Below, in pieces: positions 33,346 to 45,991 of a stretch of 64,000 bases of DNA. The notes beneath the pieces were generated by a model. That model saw only the letters and a program-made list of their open reading frames with translations. It was not told where the DNA came from and searched no databases. Position numbers and translations under genes: made by a program. Source of the stretch: Perilla frutescens (Eukaryota; Streptophyta; Magnoliopsida; Lamiales; Lamiaceae); the NCBI GenBank assembly GCA_026008535.1, contig BRKX01000014.1, positions 3,782,001-3,846,000 of the forward strand. The letters are read 5' to 3'. How positions within the stretch are numbered: the first letter of the stretch is position 1; every line of letters begins with the position of its first letter.

Positions 33346-33555
33346 TACGGGGTTCCCGTCGCTAGCCCCGTCGCTAAGTTGTAACTACGGGAACCCCCGT
33401 CGCTAGATTTATAAAAATAATGATATATTAAAATTTTAAAATCTAGCTACGGGATTCCCCGTCGCTAGCCCCGTCGCAAGATTTCCCGTCGCTAGTGGCG
33501 ACCTGTGTCGGCCCCGTCGTCAGTTTCCGTCGCTAGAATGGACTTTTTTGTAGTG
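33346..33555 (-). mobile_element. CACTA (En/Spm-type) transposon end with subterminal repeats
   Basis: The block ends TTTTTTGTAGTG at 33555; reversed it is CACTACAAAAAA, the classic CACTA terminus. The 210 bp inside it carry about ten copies of TAGCGACGGG or its complement (CCCGTCGCTA), the kind of clustered subterminal motif bound by CACTA transposase. The opposite terminus was not found. Confidence 0.75.
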
Positions 33556-35165
33556 ATTCACACAGTTTATGCCCATAAACCTCACGGTTCTTACGTGTTC
33601 ATTAAGTTCTTATCTTTGTTCAATCCGGAATAACGAGTCTAGCCACTCATGCTAGACTTAAAATAATAATAATAATTAAAAGAAATAAAAGAAGACATAA
33701 TTTAAACGAAAACTTACTTATATTAAACATCAAAAGTAATCCAACACCAACGCTGGACTTAATAACATAAACTGGAAATCCTAAGTGTCTGCGGGCATAA
33801 GGCCCGAGACTGAATGCAGAAAAGTAAAATAAAACTAAAATAAAATATAAGTGTTATGGTGCATCAATTCTTGTTTTATGTATATCCTCGGCCTCTGCCA
33901 TGAAAAACATATATATAGGAATACAAAACACAAGGTAGCTTCCCCCACAGGCCGGGGGATCTTCAGCCCAATCCGCAGCCGCCATGCCCAAGACTTTCCA
34001 TATCTGGCAGATTCTTTCCTTATTTATAAGACCCTGTGTCACAGATTCTGTACTCGCCGTGTCCTAGTATCGCCGGCATGCAACTTTCCTTGTAGAGCCG
34101 ATCCTCCTTCTGGAAGATTTGACTTTCCTTTCGCGGCTCTTCTTTCCTTCGGCGGCTATGGTGCATTGCTCCTGCTTTAGCTGGTAATTGCTTTTCTTGT
34201 GCTCTGTCTCCCCTCCTTCTCCTCTCAATCACTCTGGGGTTGTTGTGGGCACGATCACGAACTTCTCTTTCAGCTTTTGCTGGAATGGTGGGTGATTTCC
34301 ACCAGGCTCAAGAGAGAGCTTTCCGTCGAGAAGTTGTTGCCCATCTTGGTATCATTGGCATCAAAATGCTCTCCAGAAGTGATTCTCCTGCCTCCTGCTG
34401 CCCTTATGCCCATTCTGGCTCTTTCCGACTCAAAAAATACAAAAAATAAAGGATAAAAGAACGAGAAAAAGACACAAAAATATGAGAGAATTTGAACTTG
34501 TCACACCCATCCACTTTAGACATACTTGCCCTCAAGTATGTGGGTATAACGTGCCCAAAACGAAAAAAACAGAAAACAAAAGGAGGAAAAGACAGACTCA
34601 AGACAAAGACATGACAAATCAAGCATGTAAAAGCAAATTCCTTGCGGGCACAGAGACCTAGGTATCTGATCACAATCAACAGCATATAAACAATAAAAAA
34701 TATACATAATGCTCACTGCAAATCAAAATGACTAAGTGATTGTTCTCTCATGCTTTTCTCACTCAAGTGTTCGGCTAAGTGTTTACGCTCAAGGAAAGAC
34801 ATAATTGAACCGAGGGTTACTATAGGCTTGCAATTTCTCTTGTTCTTTCACCAACTGTTGGAACAATGGGTACACTTATGCTAAGGTCTTGAAGGCTGTA
34901 ATGGGGCTATGGGTTCAAGGTAGGAAATATTTGGATCTGGCTCAGTTTTTAGTCGAATTTTTCCTTTGGGAGACTTCTTTTGACTCTTACTGGCATTTGC
35001 CACCGTGTCCATTTTATTAAGCACATGTCCCAAATTTTTTATTTTGTGGGCATTTTGTACTCTTATTTTCTTGGGGTTTCTTTTTCATTTTCTCTTTTTA
35101 TTTCGACCTCTTCCTTTTTCTTTTTCTTTCTTTTCCTTGGCATTTTATGCCTTGTAACACATCAG
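33556..35165 (-). mobile_element. Non-coding remnant of an LTR retrotransposon (Tat/Athila-like gypsy?)
   Basis: On the minus strand, TTGAGGGCAAGTATGTCTAAAGTGG (about 34504-34540) resembles the 'cttgagg.caag' block that precedes the 3' LTR in Tat/Athila-type gypsy elements. It is followed by LTR-like sequence with a promoter-like TATATATATG (about 33910). No open frame codes for a known protein. It is cut at 33556 by the CACTA end and at 35165 by the copia remnant. The lineage is a guess. Confidence 0.35.
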
Positions 35166-35167
35166 AT

Positions 35168-37564
35168 TTATCCTCTCCTAGTGCCCATGATCTTTTTGTG
35201 GTTTTCAAGAAAGAACTTGACCAGGGATTTATTCATTTTCGGCTCAAAAGGGCTGCAATGGATAATATCAGGATGATCCACATTTTCATTCTCCTGCATA
35301 ATATCATTTTCAGGCATAGAGGCATGCTTATCTAGTTCACTTAAGATAGGCAAATGCTCCACCTCACTTGGAGCAGTCACAGGCACAGAATCAGACAAGC
35401 AAGGAAAATCATTTTCATTAAAGATCACATCCCTGCTAATCAAAGTTTTAAAACCAGGGGCACTTCTATCCCAGAGTCTGTAACCCTTTACACCTTCTGG
35501 ATAGCTAAGGAAAACACATTTCCTAGACTTAGGATCCAATTTGTCATGCTTTTGGTGAACATAAGCAGCACAACCAAAAATTTTAAGGTTTGAGAAATCA
35601 ATTTCTTTATTTGTAAACACAGATTCTGGAATTTTACCAAGCAAGGGCACAGAAGGGGACCTATTTATCAAATAGGTTGCAGTAGCAACTGCTTCACCCC
35701 AAAATCTTTTTGACATACCAGATGATGCAAGTAAACTTCTAACTCTTTCAAGAAGAGTTCTATTCATCCTTTCAGCAATGTCATTTTGCTGAGGGGTATA
35801 GGAGACAGTTTTATGTCTCCTAATCCCATATTCCACACAAAGATCATCAATATGAGCATTACAAAACTCAAGACCATTATCCGTTCTCAATGTTTTAACC
35901 CTTTTTCCAGTTTGGGTTTCAATCTGAAGTTTCCATGCAGAAAATTTATCAAAGACATCAAATTTGTTTTTCATTAAGAAGACCCAAACTTTTCTGAAAA
36001 AATCATCAATAATGGACAGGAAATACCAGTTACCACCATGAGTGGACTCTTTTGCAGAACCCCAAACATCAGCATGCAAGTATTCAAGTATTTCAGAACT
36101 AGCATTAGATTTATTAGATCCTGAAACAGGGAATTGAACCCTATGTTGTTTACCCATTACACAATTCTCACATAAAGGCATTTCAGAGATGTGATCAGAA
36201 CCAAAGACACCATTTTTATGCAACATTTTTAATCTTTTTTGACTCATATGCCCTAATCTTGCATGTCATAACATGGTTTTATCACCTTGCACAGAATTAG
36301 CCACATAAGGAATTAAATTCAAGGGACTAGCATTGTAGACATACAAGTTATGTTGCCTAGGTGCCTTAAACACCACCATAGCACCCTTAAGAAATTTCAT
36401 TCCATCTTTCTCAATTTTAGCAAGCAAATCATCATCAGTCAGGCAGGCAACAAAGATCAAATTATATCTCAAATCAGGCACATATCTCACATCTTTCAGT
36501 GTAAGGGAGGAACCAGAATCAAATTTCAAACAAATTTCACCAATTCCAATAACAGGGCTTTTCTTTTCATTTTCCATAGACACAGAGCCATTTTCAACAG
36601 TTTTTAGATTAGAAAACATGCTCTTACAAGGTGACATATGAAAAGTACATCCAGGATCAATTAACCACTCAGTTTTAGACAGAGAATTAGATACAGAGTT
36701 CACAAAGGGCTCAGAAAATAGATCAGAGACCATAAGAGCATCACCATAATTCTCAGACCTAACAACCAAATTAGCATGATTTTCACTGGAATTTTCACCT
36801 CTTTTCTCGAACTTTTTAGGCTTATCACATTTGTTTGCATAATGACCTGATTCATTGCAGTTGTAACACTTACTGTTACCATTCCTAGATTTAGATCTAG
36901 GCTTTTTCTTATCAGATGCATGGTTAGGCTTAGATCTTTCATATGTTCTCCCCCTAACATGCATAATTTCACCAGAATTTTTACTACTGCTGCTAGACCC
37001 ATGTTTCATGTCAAGTTCTTTTGATTTAAGATCATTTGCCACAATATCATAGGTAACCATATCCCTACCATATCTAATGGCAGATTTGACATCATTAAAC
37101 TTATCAGGAATAACATTCAAAAGCAAAGTAGCAGAATACTTTTCAATTGTATCATCCCCTCACAATTTCATGGCTTGGATTAGTTTGTTAAAATCATCCA
37201 AATTTGCATCAATATCTTTTGACATATCAAGCATGAATTTTAAAAACTTTTCTTGCAGGAAAGATAGAGACTGAAAAGATGTTTGGGTGTAAAATTTATT
37301 CAATTTTGCCCACAATTGTTTAGCACAAGTAATACCAACAACCTGCCTCATCACAGAATCATGTAGACTCAACAAAATTGAAGACCTTGCACTAGCATTC
37401 ATTTCAAGCCTTTTTTCATCAGTTTCAGAAGTGTCACAACCAAGCAAGACAACATTATAGATTTTCTCTTTGATAAGAATGCATTCCATTTTGGTTTTCC
37501 AGATTTGAAAATCACTCTTACCATCAAAAGGGGTAGTATGATATGCAGAACTCATAACAATCAC
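35168..37564 (-). pseudogene. copia gag-protease-integrase, broken
   Basis: In frame order on the minus strand: gag (FDGKSDFQIWKTKMECILI), zinc knuckle CYNCNESGHYANKC (about 36870-36829), protease reading WLIDPGCTFHM (the usual DSG is DPG), the finger HARLGHMS...CENCVMGK, integrase with LHADVWG, LRTDNGLEF and QQNDIAERMN, and the FLSYPEGVKGYRLWD block. In-frame stops occur at about 37158-37160 and 36266-36268. The frame ends after KKIMGTRRG at 35168, before RT. It resembles Tork/Tnt1-like elements. It cannot transpose on its own. Confidence 0.85.
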
Positions 37565-38131
37565 TCAGAAATGCACATGCAGATAGAGATAGCCAAGAAT
37601 AAGAATGTGGGGAGATGATAAAAATCAATGCACTCTCACAGGTAGTGAGGAATGCCAAGGAGAGCCTAGATTACAAGCTGATTTACCGGTCGTACAAGGT
37701 TCCTTGGGTCCTTTTTGTGTGTGAACAGTGAAGCAACCAACATACACACAGAAAACAAGAGCCAAGAGAGACAAGAGCGGAAGTAGTGAGCCTAGCACAG
37801 AGCCAGGAACAGGATACCCAATATCACAGAGAAATTGAACCCAAATTTTACCCGAATAACAGAGATAGAAAATTAGGGCAAATGAATGAATCACAGAGAA
37901 TCGAGCAAGGACCACACAGATGTCAAAGAATCAAGCACGAATCACACAGATCCAGGCACAGAGCACCAAAACCCTAAGAAATCTAGGGTTAAGAGTACAA
38001 TACCAGAGCAAGAACCCCCGCAGTTGGGATTCTCGGCTTACCAATCATTAAATCACACAGGCGGTCAGATGGAAACCCAAAGAGCGACGGAGGGTGCCTC
38101 CGGAGAGCTTACCCCCATGGCTCTGATACCC

Positions 38132-38694
38132 TACAGGTTACACCTCTTGTTTTCCATCGCCGGCAGTCGGTCCGTGTGTCCCTCAATGGACAGAGAGTGT
38201 GGCCGGAGAAGCAGCGAAGGCTCAGGGTTCCTTGAACCCAAAGCTATAATGACACAGTGACCGAGAGCACACCGAAACCAGAAGAAGGTGAAGAACGGCG
38301 ACCAAACACACAGAACCTCTCAGAAACAAGCTCAGACCTTTGGCGAGCCCACGACTGAACACTAGCTATCCCAGGCTACTCGCACGAGGAGACCAAGATG
38401 GAATCCAGACGAACTGGGACCGTAAGCTAGTTCAGCAGAGCACAAAGCTCTCAAGCACAACATCTTGAAGCAAGGGATCGCAAGAGGAAGATAGAAGAAA
38501 CACTCAGAGAGTAGAGAGAGAGATTGAATGTGAGTGATGAGTGAATAGTGCTCGAGCCTCACTCATTAATAGAAGAGTCTAGATTAATGAAGGGTTGGCT
38601 AGGGAACAACAATGGGGCGGGTCAACAGCAACATCAATTAGGGAGATGGGCCTTCAGTGTTTGGGCCAAACCAAATGGGCTAGGAAGCCCAACA
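38132..38694 (-). repeat. 5' LTR of the minus-strand copia remnant
   Basis: On the minus strand it starts TGTTGGGCTTCC at 38694 and runs to just before the PBS at about 38130. The inner end is not a clean CA. The outer end abuts the NLR pseudogene. Confidence 0.6.
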
Positions 38695-40170
38695 GGAATT
38701 ATAAGGAAGAATGGTGTGGTGGGACTTGATGGTGATTTGTATGAGATATATGCTCGTTTGATTGGATATCCATCCGAGCTTGAAATCGTGTCAATTGTAG
38801 GAATGGGGGCATTGGTAAAACTACCATTGCCAGACAAGTTCATGATGATCCTCGTATCATTGATCACTTTGATATATGTGCTTGGGTTACAGTTTCTTAG
38901 GAGTATTCTTTGCGACGTGTCATGTTAGGCCTTTTAGGTTCTGCTAATATACGTGCAGAAGAAATACTACAGCTAACTCACAAATCAAATGATGACTTGT
39001 GTCAAAAATTGGGAGAGCATCTCCACAAGAATCTGATGAGTAGGAGGTATCTAGTAGTAATGGATGATTTGTGGGATACAAAGATTTGGGATTTTATGAG
39101 GATATTCTTTCCTGATAATAATAATGGAAGTCGAGTCCTTTTGACTACTCGGCTATCAGAAGTTGCCTCCTATGCAAATTCTGGTAGCCCTTGTATTCAA
39201 ATGCGATTTCTGAACGATGGTGATAGTTGGCATCTACTTCGTGAAAAGGTTTTTGGAGGAGAAGGTTGTCCTCCGGAACTGGAAGCCATTGGAAAGACGA
39301 TTGCCCGAAATTGTAGAGGCCTTCATCTAGCAATTGTTGTTGTTGGTGGGGTATTGTACAATCAACACAGAACAGTGCAAGATTGGACACATGTATCAAA
39401 GAATTTAAATTCAATATTAAGTAAAAATGATGAGCAATGTTTGGAGATACTAAGTTTGAGTTATATACACCTACCTCACAGTCTGAAACCATGCTTCTTA
39501 TATATGGGGGCCTTCCCAGAAGACACGGAGATTCGTGTGACTAAACTCTTCCAGCTATGGGTTTTTAGAAGCAAGTAAATCTAAAAGTTTGGAAGAGGTG
39601 GCAGAGGAGTATCTGAAAGATCTTATCCAAAGAAACCTGATTATGGTTACTAAGTGGAGGTGTGATGGCAAGATTAGAACATGCAAGATTCATGATCTAA
39701 TTAGGGATGTTTGCTGGTTACATGCTAGGAAGGAAAATTTTCTGTATTTTTACAACTGGGTTGGGGAGGTACATCATGATGGGGCTGAGATTAGGCATAG
39801 ATTGAGCACTCTCTTCGATTTTGCTAATGCTTGTGATGAGTTCTCTAGAAATTCTTACATCATGGCTTGTTCTTTTATATGTGCTGATGAAATGTTTTAT
39901 GATCTTTTACAAATTTATCTAAGTTTTAGACTCCTCCGAGTACTGGACATAGTTGCAGCAACTTTGCATGAGTTTCCAGATGAAATTTTGAAACTTTTCC
40001 ATCTAAGATACCTTGGTCTCACTTATAATTACCTCCTCCCTCCGTCCATATCCCAACTCTGGAATCTACAGACGATTGTTTATCGTGGCAGGAGATTTGG
40101 CAGGGCCCTTTGGCTTCCTGTGGAGATCTGGAGCATGCCGAATCTGAGGCATCTCTCTTTCAGGGGAGGT
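38695..40170 (+). pseudogene. NLR, NB-ARC to first LRRs, split by copia element 2
   Basis: Similarity to the NLR at 47957 starts at RKNGVVGLDGDLYEIYARLIGYPSELE. In the P-loop one G is missing (GGAATGGGGGCATTGG), shifting GMGGIGKTT out of frame at about 38808-38813. A TAG replaces the glutamine codon of VSQEYS (38898-38900). Kinase-2 is VMDDLWD, followed by SRVLLTTR, a GLHLAI variant, and CFLYMGAFPED. A short deletion in LWGAEGFLE breaks the frame at about 39560. The frame then resumes through LEEVAEEYL, CKIHDLIRD and LRRs to 40170, where the copia LTR begins. The rest of the LRR is at 45288-45991. At least three inactivating changes precede the insertion point. The coiled coil is missing. Confidence 0.9.
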
Positions 40171-40514
40171 TGTTAGCCATATAATTACACATCATAAAAG
40201 TCACGCTGACTCGATAAATAGACGGAAAAGAGATGACGGAATTGAAGTTACTTGACGGGCGTTAGATGTACTACCAGCTTGAATAGCAAGCATAGTATAT
40301 TCCCAGCATAATTGTTTAGCCAATCAAATATGTACACGTATAGATTCTAGAGTGTTCTTCTCTTTGTATATTCACAGCTCTGTATAGTCATGGCTGCAGT
40401 AACAGCTTCTCTCGAAATATATCAGAAATTTCACAAACTCCCCTTATATAATTTTTATTCGCCTTTGATTATTATCAGCTAATTTTCAGCCATGACAAGC
40501 TCTAATTTCTCACA
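40171..40514 (+). repeat. 5' LTR of copia element 2
   Basis: 344 bp, TGTTAGCCATATAATT...AATTTCTCACA. It differs from the 3' LTR at about four positions, all in the first ~100 bp. Confidence 0.95.
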
Positions 40515-40618
40515 TGGTACCAGAGCAGGTTGATCCATCCTTGCCTCTGCCCTATTTTTTATTTTCTACTGTGTTTCCAATCTTCTCTTCATTTCATCTT
40601 TAATTTTGGGTTTCTGCC

Positions 40619-43600
40619 ATGGAGAGCACGCCGATGTCGGCTGTTTCAAACTTGAGAGGGGTTGCTGGATCTAAAATTCAGGTTGTACTTCTTCAAAGCC
40701 AACCGATTTCCATCAAATTAGATGATACAAATCATCTACTCTGGAAACAACAGGTGTTAGCCACAATTGGAGGTTATGGACTCGATGGCTATTTGACTGG
40801 AGATTTCCCACCACCTAAAGAATTTACATCAGGTATTTCTGATGATGGGACTGTCATAAATCCTAATTTTATTACGTGGAATCGGCAAGATAAGTTGATT
40901 ACCTCCTGGCTCTTAGCCTCAATGACCGACAATGTCTTAATTTCTATTGTTGGTTTGACATCCTCGAAGGAGATTTGGACAACTCTAGAGGCCAATTATG
41001 CTAGTCAGTCAAGGGCAAGACTGATGCAACTTAAATACCAGTTGCAAATGTTGAAAAAGGGAAATATGAGTATGAGTGAATATCTCAACAAGGTGAAAAT
41101 GTGTTGTGATATCTTGGGTGTTGCAGGCGAGAGAATCAGTTATGAGAACCATGTACTGCATATTTTAGCAGGTCTAGGGGCTGAGTACAATCCAGTTATG
41201 ATATCGATTACTTCTCGCGTTGAGCTCTGCAGCTTGAGAGAAGCTAAGGATTTGTTGCTTAGCTATGAAAGCAGACTCCAGTTGTTCGAGCAACCCAGCC
41301 TTAATTCTGATGGCTCTTCACCTACTGCAAATACTGCAACACAAACGCAGCAAGGTAGAAATGGAAACTCACAGAATCACAATGGCGGCAGAGGTGGAAA
41401 TGGTGGAAACCGTGAGAGATGGCAAGGTAGAGGAAGAGGAGGCAGGAATGGGAACTGGAAACCAAGATGTCAAATCTGCCACTACATTGGGCATACAGCA
41501 GATAAGTGTTATGAGCGACAGAACATGAATTATACCCCAGGAAATAGTAATAGGGGAAACGGGAACTCACAAAGGAACAACAATTACAATAACAGCTCCA
41601 ACTACTATGATGAAAACCAGTTTGGAAAGGGAAATGCTAGTGCAAATGTTGCCAGTTTCAATGGACTCAATGGTGATCAGGATGGTTGTTCTCAGATGAG
41701 TTGGTATCCAGATTCAGGTGCAAGTCATCACACTACTTATGATTACAACAACTTGAACTCAGCTATGGACTACCAAGGAAATGAGAAACTTCAAGTTGGC
41801 AATGGTGCAGGTTTGAATATCTTACATGTTGGTGATTCAATTGTTAAATCCGCTTCTTATCCTTCCAAACAAACTTTTCTCCTAAAAGGTCTTCTTCATG
41901 TTCCTCATATTAAGAAAAATCTTTTAAGTGTTTCTCAGTTTGCAAAAGATAATCAAGTGTTTTTTGAGTTTCATCCAACTTTTTGTCTTGTGAAGGATCG
42001 AGTTTCCGGCAGCACACTCCTCAAAGGGAATGTTGAGCATAGCCTCTACAGATTCAACCTTATCACTCCTGTGTCGACGTCCACTTCTACTAAGCTTCCA
42101 TCTCCGCCTCCACCTCCTTCGAAGCAGCACCTTCCTTCTATTTTTGTCAGCTCATTCAAGAAAACGAAACCCCTTAGTCTTTGGCATTCGAGGCTTGGCC
42201 ATGCCTCTTATGACGTTGTTAAGAAAGCTTTAAACTCTAGTTGTATTTCTTTTTCCATGGATGATGTTAGTATTCCATGTGTTTCTTGTTTACAAGCCAA
42301 ATGTCATAGGTTACCTTATGAAACTAGTAATGAAAGTTTTGACATCTTGGCTCTCATTCATACTGACATTTGGGGACCTTCTCCCTTTCCATCTTCTAAT
42401 GGCTATCTTTATTACATTAGTTTTGTTGATCATGCCTCCAAATATGTTTGGTTATATTTGTTGAAAGCTAAGTCAGAAACTCCTACAGTTTTCCTTCATT
42501 TTAAGAACTTAGTTGAAAATCAGTACAACAAAAAGATCAAAATTATTCAGAGTGATGGAGGCTCTGAATACAAGCCTTTGGCCAAAGTTTTTCTTGATAA
42601 TGGAATTTCACATCGAATCTCTTGTCCTTATACGCTTCAGCAAAATAGGTTTGTCGAAAGGAGGCATATGCAAATTGTTGAAGTTAGGTTATCTTTTCTT
42701 GCTCACTCACACATGCCTACCACCTTTTGGGATGATGCATTTGCTGCAGCTGTTTATGTCATTAATAGAACCCCTACAAAATTACTCAAATTCAAAACTC
42801 CCTTTGAGACATTGACCACTCAAAAACCAAACTATAATTTTTTAAAGGTGTTTGGATGTCTCTGTTTTCCACACCTTAGACCATACAACTCTAATAAACT
42901 TCAATTTCGAACTGAACAAGGCACCTTTTTGGGATATAGTAGTTCTTACAAAGGCTACAGAGTGCTGCTTCCTTCAGGCCGAGTCATTGTATCTCGTGAT
43001 GTTATTTTTAGTGAATCTCAATTTCCTTTTGCAAACAAGACTCATCATACTACTTTTCCCGCAAGTTCTTCTCCTTCCAATTTTTCATCTCTTCAGGGTC
43101 CTCCAATTGTCTGCCCTCCCAGTCCTTCTTCTTCGTCTCAACTCCCACCATCTCATTTTTCACCATCTTCGCCTCCTTCTCTCCCACCTTGACCTTGCGG
43201 GTTTGATATAATTGATTCACCATCTGTAGAAGATACTCCCTTGCCTGTTTCTAATATACATGCTCAGTCTCCTACATGTTCTGCAGGTTTTGATGAGGCG
43301 TTACAGCCACTTAACTGACATCCTATGATCACTCGTGCTAAGGCTGGAATATTCAAACCCAAAGCTCTTTCGGCTACTCTATCTGTTGATGCTACTGAGC
43401 CGAGTTCCTATATTGATGCTCTTCACTTGCCGGTATGGCAGGAGGCCATGAATACAGAAATTGCAGCCCTGTTATGCAACCAGACTTGGACTTTGTGTAC
43501 ACTTCCCCCTCAAAAGGAGATTGTCAGTTGCAAGTGGATTTTCAAAATTAAACGCCATGCTGATGGTTCCATAGCCCGTCACAAAGCTCAGTTAGTTGCT

Positions 43601-45028
43601 CGGGGTTTCACTCAGACGTTCGGCCTTGATTACAATGAAACTTTCAGTCCGGTTGCTAAGTCGATTACCATCCGCACTATTCTTTCCCTCGCTGTGTCTC
43701 AAGGCTGGCATATCAGACAACTTGATATTGACAATGCATTCCTCAATGGCGTTTTGTCTGAAGATCTCTACATGCAACAACCTCCTGGTTTTGAAACTCC
43801 TTCTACCAGAGGTCTTGTTTGTAAGCTTCATAAAGCAATCTATGGCCTTAAACAAGCCTATCGATCTTGGCATCTCGCCCTTATAGCTACTCTTGTTCGC
43901 CTCGGATTTCAGAGGTCGAAAGCTGATCACTGCCTCTACTTTCACCGCACTTCCTCCTCGTTCCTTATCATTGTGACATATGTTGATGATATTGTCATAA
44001 CTGGCAGTCATCCGGATGCTATTGATCAGGTGATTCGAGGCCTCCAGCACGACTATTCTCTTAAAGACCTCGGCTCACTTAGCCATTTTCTTGGCATCAA
44101 GTTTCAACCTACTTCTTCTGGGCTTATGTTAACACAAAGTCAGTATATATTGGATATTCTTCATAAAGCCAATATGGCGGATGCCAAGGGCATTGCCAGC
44201 CCCATGGTGACTTCTCCACCACTCTCCAAATTTGAAGGTTCTCCTATGAATGATCATACCCATTATCGCAGTGTTATTGGTGCTCTCCAGTATGTCACCA
44301 TCACACGCCCTGACATTGCTTTCTGTGTGAATAAACTCAGTCAGTACATGCAAACTCCGCTTGATCTCCATTGGAAGGCTGTCAAGCGCGTCCTATGCTA
44401 TTTAGCTGGCACAATTTCTCATGGTTTGCATTTGACTAAGTGCTCTTCCTTGAACATCACTGCCTATGCAGATTCTGATTGGGCATCTGACCGTGATGAT
44501 CGCAAGTCCACTTCCGGCTTCTGCATTTTTCTAGGAAATAATCCTGTTTCTTGGTCTGCTCGTAAACAATCGACTATCTCACATTCGAGTACTGAGGCAG
44601 AATTTCGTAGCCTTACTCAAGCCACTTGTGAGGTTCTGTGGCTTCAATCCTTATTGCAGGAACTCAGTATCCCTTTTTCCAAGCCCACCACCGTTTGGTT
44701 GGATAACCTCAGTGCCGTTGCTTTATCCTCTAATCCGCTCTTTCATTCCCGCATCAAACACGCGGAGGTTGACTTCCATTTTGTCCGTGAGCAGGTTCAA
44801 AAGGGCTTGATTCAAGTATTGCATCTTCCTTCTGATGCTCAAATTGCTGATGTTCTTACCAAGCCACTCTCCGGTCAATCCTTTGGCAGGTTTCGCAATC
44901 TTCTACATGTATTGCCTTTAACCTCCCTCGGATTGAGGGGGGATGTTAGCCATATAATTACACATCATAAAAGTCACGCTGACTCGACAAATAAACGTAA
45001 AAGAGATGACGGAATTGAAGTTACTTGA
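40619..45028 (+). pseudogene. copia gag-pol polyprotein with two in-frame TGA stops
   Basis: One reading frame runs from the ATG at 40619 to the TGA... end in the 3' LTR, interrupted by TGA at 43190-43192 and again at about 43316-43318. Parts: gag; zinc knuckle CQICHYIGHTADKC (284-297); protease WYPDSGASHH; finger LWHSRLGHAS...CVSCLQAK; integrase with HTDIWGP, QSDGGSEY and QQNRFVERRH; RT with YVDDIVITG (about 43980); RNase H with YADSDWASDRDDRKSTSG; and the end ADVLTKPLSGQSF. Both stops can be explained by CGA to TGA. Everything else is open, so it was inactivated recently. It is non-autonomous as it stands. Confidence 0.9.
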
Positions 45029-45287
45029 CGGGCGTTAGGTGTACTACCAGCTTGAATAGCAAGCATAGTATATTCCCAGCATAATTGTTTAGCCAATCAA
45101 ATATGTACACGTATAGATTCTAGAGTGTTCTTCTCTTTGTATATTCACAGCTCTGTATAGTCATGGCTGCAGTAACAGCTTCTCTCGAAATATATCAGAA
45201 ATTTCACAAACTCCCCTTATATAATTTTTATTCGCCTTTGATTATTATCAGCTAATTTTCAGCCATGACAAGCTCTAATTTCTCACA
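44944..45287 (+). repeat. 3' LTR of copia element 2
   Basis: 344 bp, starting TGTTAGCC after the purine tract and ending TCTCACA, then GAGGT. Confidence 0.95.
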
Positions 45288-45991
45288 GAGGTTTGTTGCC
45301 TGATCCTCCTCGTTTCCAACTTCTCCCCAATACTAGTACTGTTCTTGAAAACTTGCAAACGCTCGTGGGATTATCAGACTTCCGATGTACCAAAGGCATC
45401 CTCAGAAGCATTGCAAATCTAAAGAAACTGAGAATTTCTTATGATGGTCGGTCAGAATGCCAGCTTGAGTCTCTTGTCAATCTACACCAACTTGAGGCTT
45501 TGAAGATAACTGCAGAGCATGGTGTTTCAGTTTCAACATCATACCCAAAGCTTGCATTCCCTCAAAAGCTTAAGAGATTAAGTCTCAGTGGCTGCAGAAT
45601 TCCTTGGGAAAGCTTGAGAATTGTTGGTGCATTGCCTAGTCTTCAAGTGCTCAAAATCAGAAATCATGCATGCGTAGGCCGAAACTGGGAGACGGTGGAG
45701 GGGGAGTTTTGTCAACTTATTTTCCTTTTTCTTGAAGACTCAGATCTTGAGCACTGGCGAAGTAATGAAACACACTTCCCCCGTCTTCAACGCCTAATCC
45801 TAAGGCAGTGCGACAAGTTGCAGGAAGTTCCTCGTGGTATGGGTGAGATATCAACACTTGAAAGGATAGAGCTGGTTGATTGCCACCCTTCTGCTGTGGC
45901 TTCCGCAATGCAATTACAAGAGGAACAACAAAGCATGGGAAACGAGGATCTCAAATTTCATATTGAAGAAACATATTTTGATCGTAAATGA
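45288..45991 (+). pseudogene. NLR 3' part (LRRs), continuation of 38695-40170
   Basis: Joined at the GAGGT duplication, the frame continues FRGGLLPDPPRF and runs through LRRs (LENLQTLVGLSDFRCTKGIL, LAFPQKLKRLSLSGCRIPWES) to QLQEEQQSMGNEDLKFHIEE and a TGA at 45989-45991. This half has no break of its own. It is most similar to the NLRs at 47957 and 1-1557. Confidence 0.9.

Larger units (their letters stand above)
35166..38694 (-). mobile_element. Ty1/copia retrotransposon, minus strand, lacking RT/RNase H and 3' LTR
   Basis: The 5' LTR (38694 down to about 38132) is followed by a tRNA-Met type PBS reading GGTATCAGAGCC (38130-38119), a leader of about 550 bp, then gag, protease and integrase. 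The coding region stops at about 35168, before RT, and no 3' LTR is recognised. The right edge abuts NLR sequence at 38695, so the element (or its ancestor) interrupts that gene. Confidence 0.8.
40166..45292 (+). mobile_element. Ty1/copia retrotransposon 2, full length, with target duplication
   Basis: The element itself is 40171-45287. Its 344-bp LTRs (TGTTAGCC...TCTCACA) are flanked by a perfect 5-bp target duplication GAGGT (40166-40170 and 45288-45292). A PBS-like TGGTACCAGAGC starts at 40515, and a purine tract GAGGGGGGA precedes the 3' LTR. The LTRs differ at about four sites by eye. It lies in the LRR region of the NLR pseudogene, same strand. Confidence 0.95.

Noticed and set aside
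33851..34456. Several overlapping open frames of 60-110 codons
   Set aside because: They overlap on both strands, none resembles a known protein, and the surroundings look like retroelement non-coding sequence.
37625..38260. Open frames in the leader of the minus-strand copia remnant
   Set aside because: They lie between PBS and gag, overlap on both strands and have no known domain.
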